A DNA stretch of 55,052 bases, from positions 701 to 55,752 of the forward strand of contig NZ_PDUS01000012.1 in assembly GCF_002723455.1 (NCBI RefSeq), in the 5' to 3' direction. Positions within the stretch are counted from its first letter, which is position 1; every line of letters starts with the position of its first letter. Both the position numbers and the translations under genes were made by a program. Below are positions 55,025-55,052 of the stretch, in pieces. The notes below the pieces were generated by a model. It searched no databases. It was not told the origin of the DNA and worked only from the letters and a program-made list of their open reading frames with translations. This DNA comes from Pseudoalteromonas sp. 3D05. GTDB taxonomy: Bacteria > Pseudomonadota > Gammaproteobacteria > Enterobacterales > Alteromonadaceae.

Positions 55025-55052
55025 AATTCAGCGTTTCACAGGGGCTTAATAT

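Overview
The window looks like chromosomal core DNA of a marine gammaproteobacterium, most likely Pseudoalteromonas or a close relative (Alteromonadales). This is inferred from the AT-leaning base composition, from protein sequences close to enterobacterial homologues but clearly distinct, from the dolP-diaA-yraN-lpoA / rsmI / rnpB arrangement next to the mraZ-lpxC cluster, and from short dispersed repeats. No tRNA, rRNA other than the RNase P RNA gene, CRISPR array, insertion sequence or prophage was seen.

Layout. (1) 1-3784: secA with a structured leader, then mutT, separated by a cluster of short REP-like repeats. (2) 3852-8636: an envelope operon on the minus strand (lpoA, yraN, diaA, dolP) divergent from rsmI, followed by rnpB and a bidirectional terminator. 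(3) 8647-16785: a small MscS-type channel, a YihY/BrkB membrane protein, a large sensor GGDEF-EAL protein, a pirin plus glutathionyl-hydroquinone reductase pair, and an AAA_28-type ATPase. (4) 17038-18091: a three-gene set resembling yqjD-yqjE-yqjK. (5) 18375-36376: the complete division and cell wall (dcw) cluster mraZ-rsmH-ftsL-ftsI-murE-murF-mraY-murD-ftsW-murG-murC-ddlB-ftsQ-ftsA-ftsZ-lpxC. It is tightly packed, with many ATGA overlaps, and is led by a promoter whose start region carries five in-phase TGG boxes, the expected operator of MraZ. (6) 36403-40236: yjjG, yjjX, prkB, then a secreted beta-propeller-like protein and an orphan 121-residue protein. (7) 40248-45635: a secreted M1 aminopeptidase, a tyrosine-recombinase-like protein lacking its catalytic residues, a DUF2750 protein, a GST, PpiC and a secreted glutathione peroxidase. 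(8) 45751-55052: an acetyltransferase, a hybrid histidine kinase with an unusual response regulator, queG, a chemoreceptor without a sensory domain, an EamA transporter with a glycerophosphodiesterase, and a DesK/LiaS-like histidine kinase whose partner regulator would lie beyond the right edge.

How it works together. The dcw genes make lipid II precursors (MurC-F, Ddl, MraY, MurG), build the divisome (FtsL, I, W, Q, A, Z) and commit lipid A synthesis (LpxC). LpoA (activator of a penicillin-binding protein) and DolP (outer membrane lipoprotein) add outer-envelope functions, and SecA exports the secreted components. MurE carries the DNPR motif, which predicts meso-diaminopimelate peptidoglycan.

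Points most worth a second look are the MraZ operator architecture including a reverse-oriented upstream box pair, the secA gene detached from lpxC with a multi-hairpin leader and no secM, the catalytically dead recombinase-like gene, the kinase/regulator pair with an inactive first receiver domain and an unassigned output domain, and several repeat families. I did not find a convincing entirely new multi-gene system.
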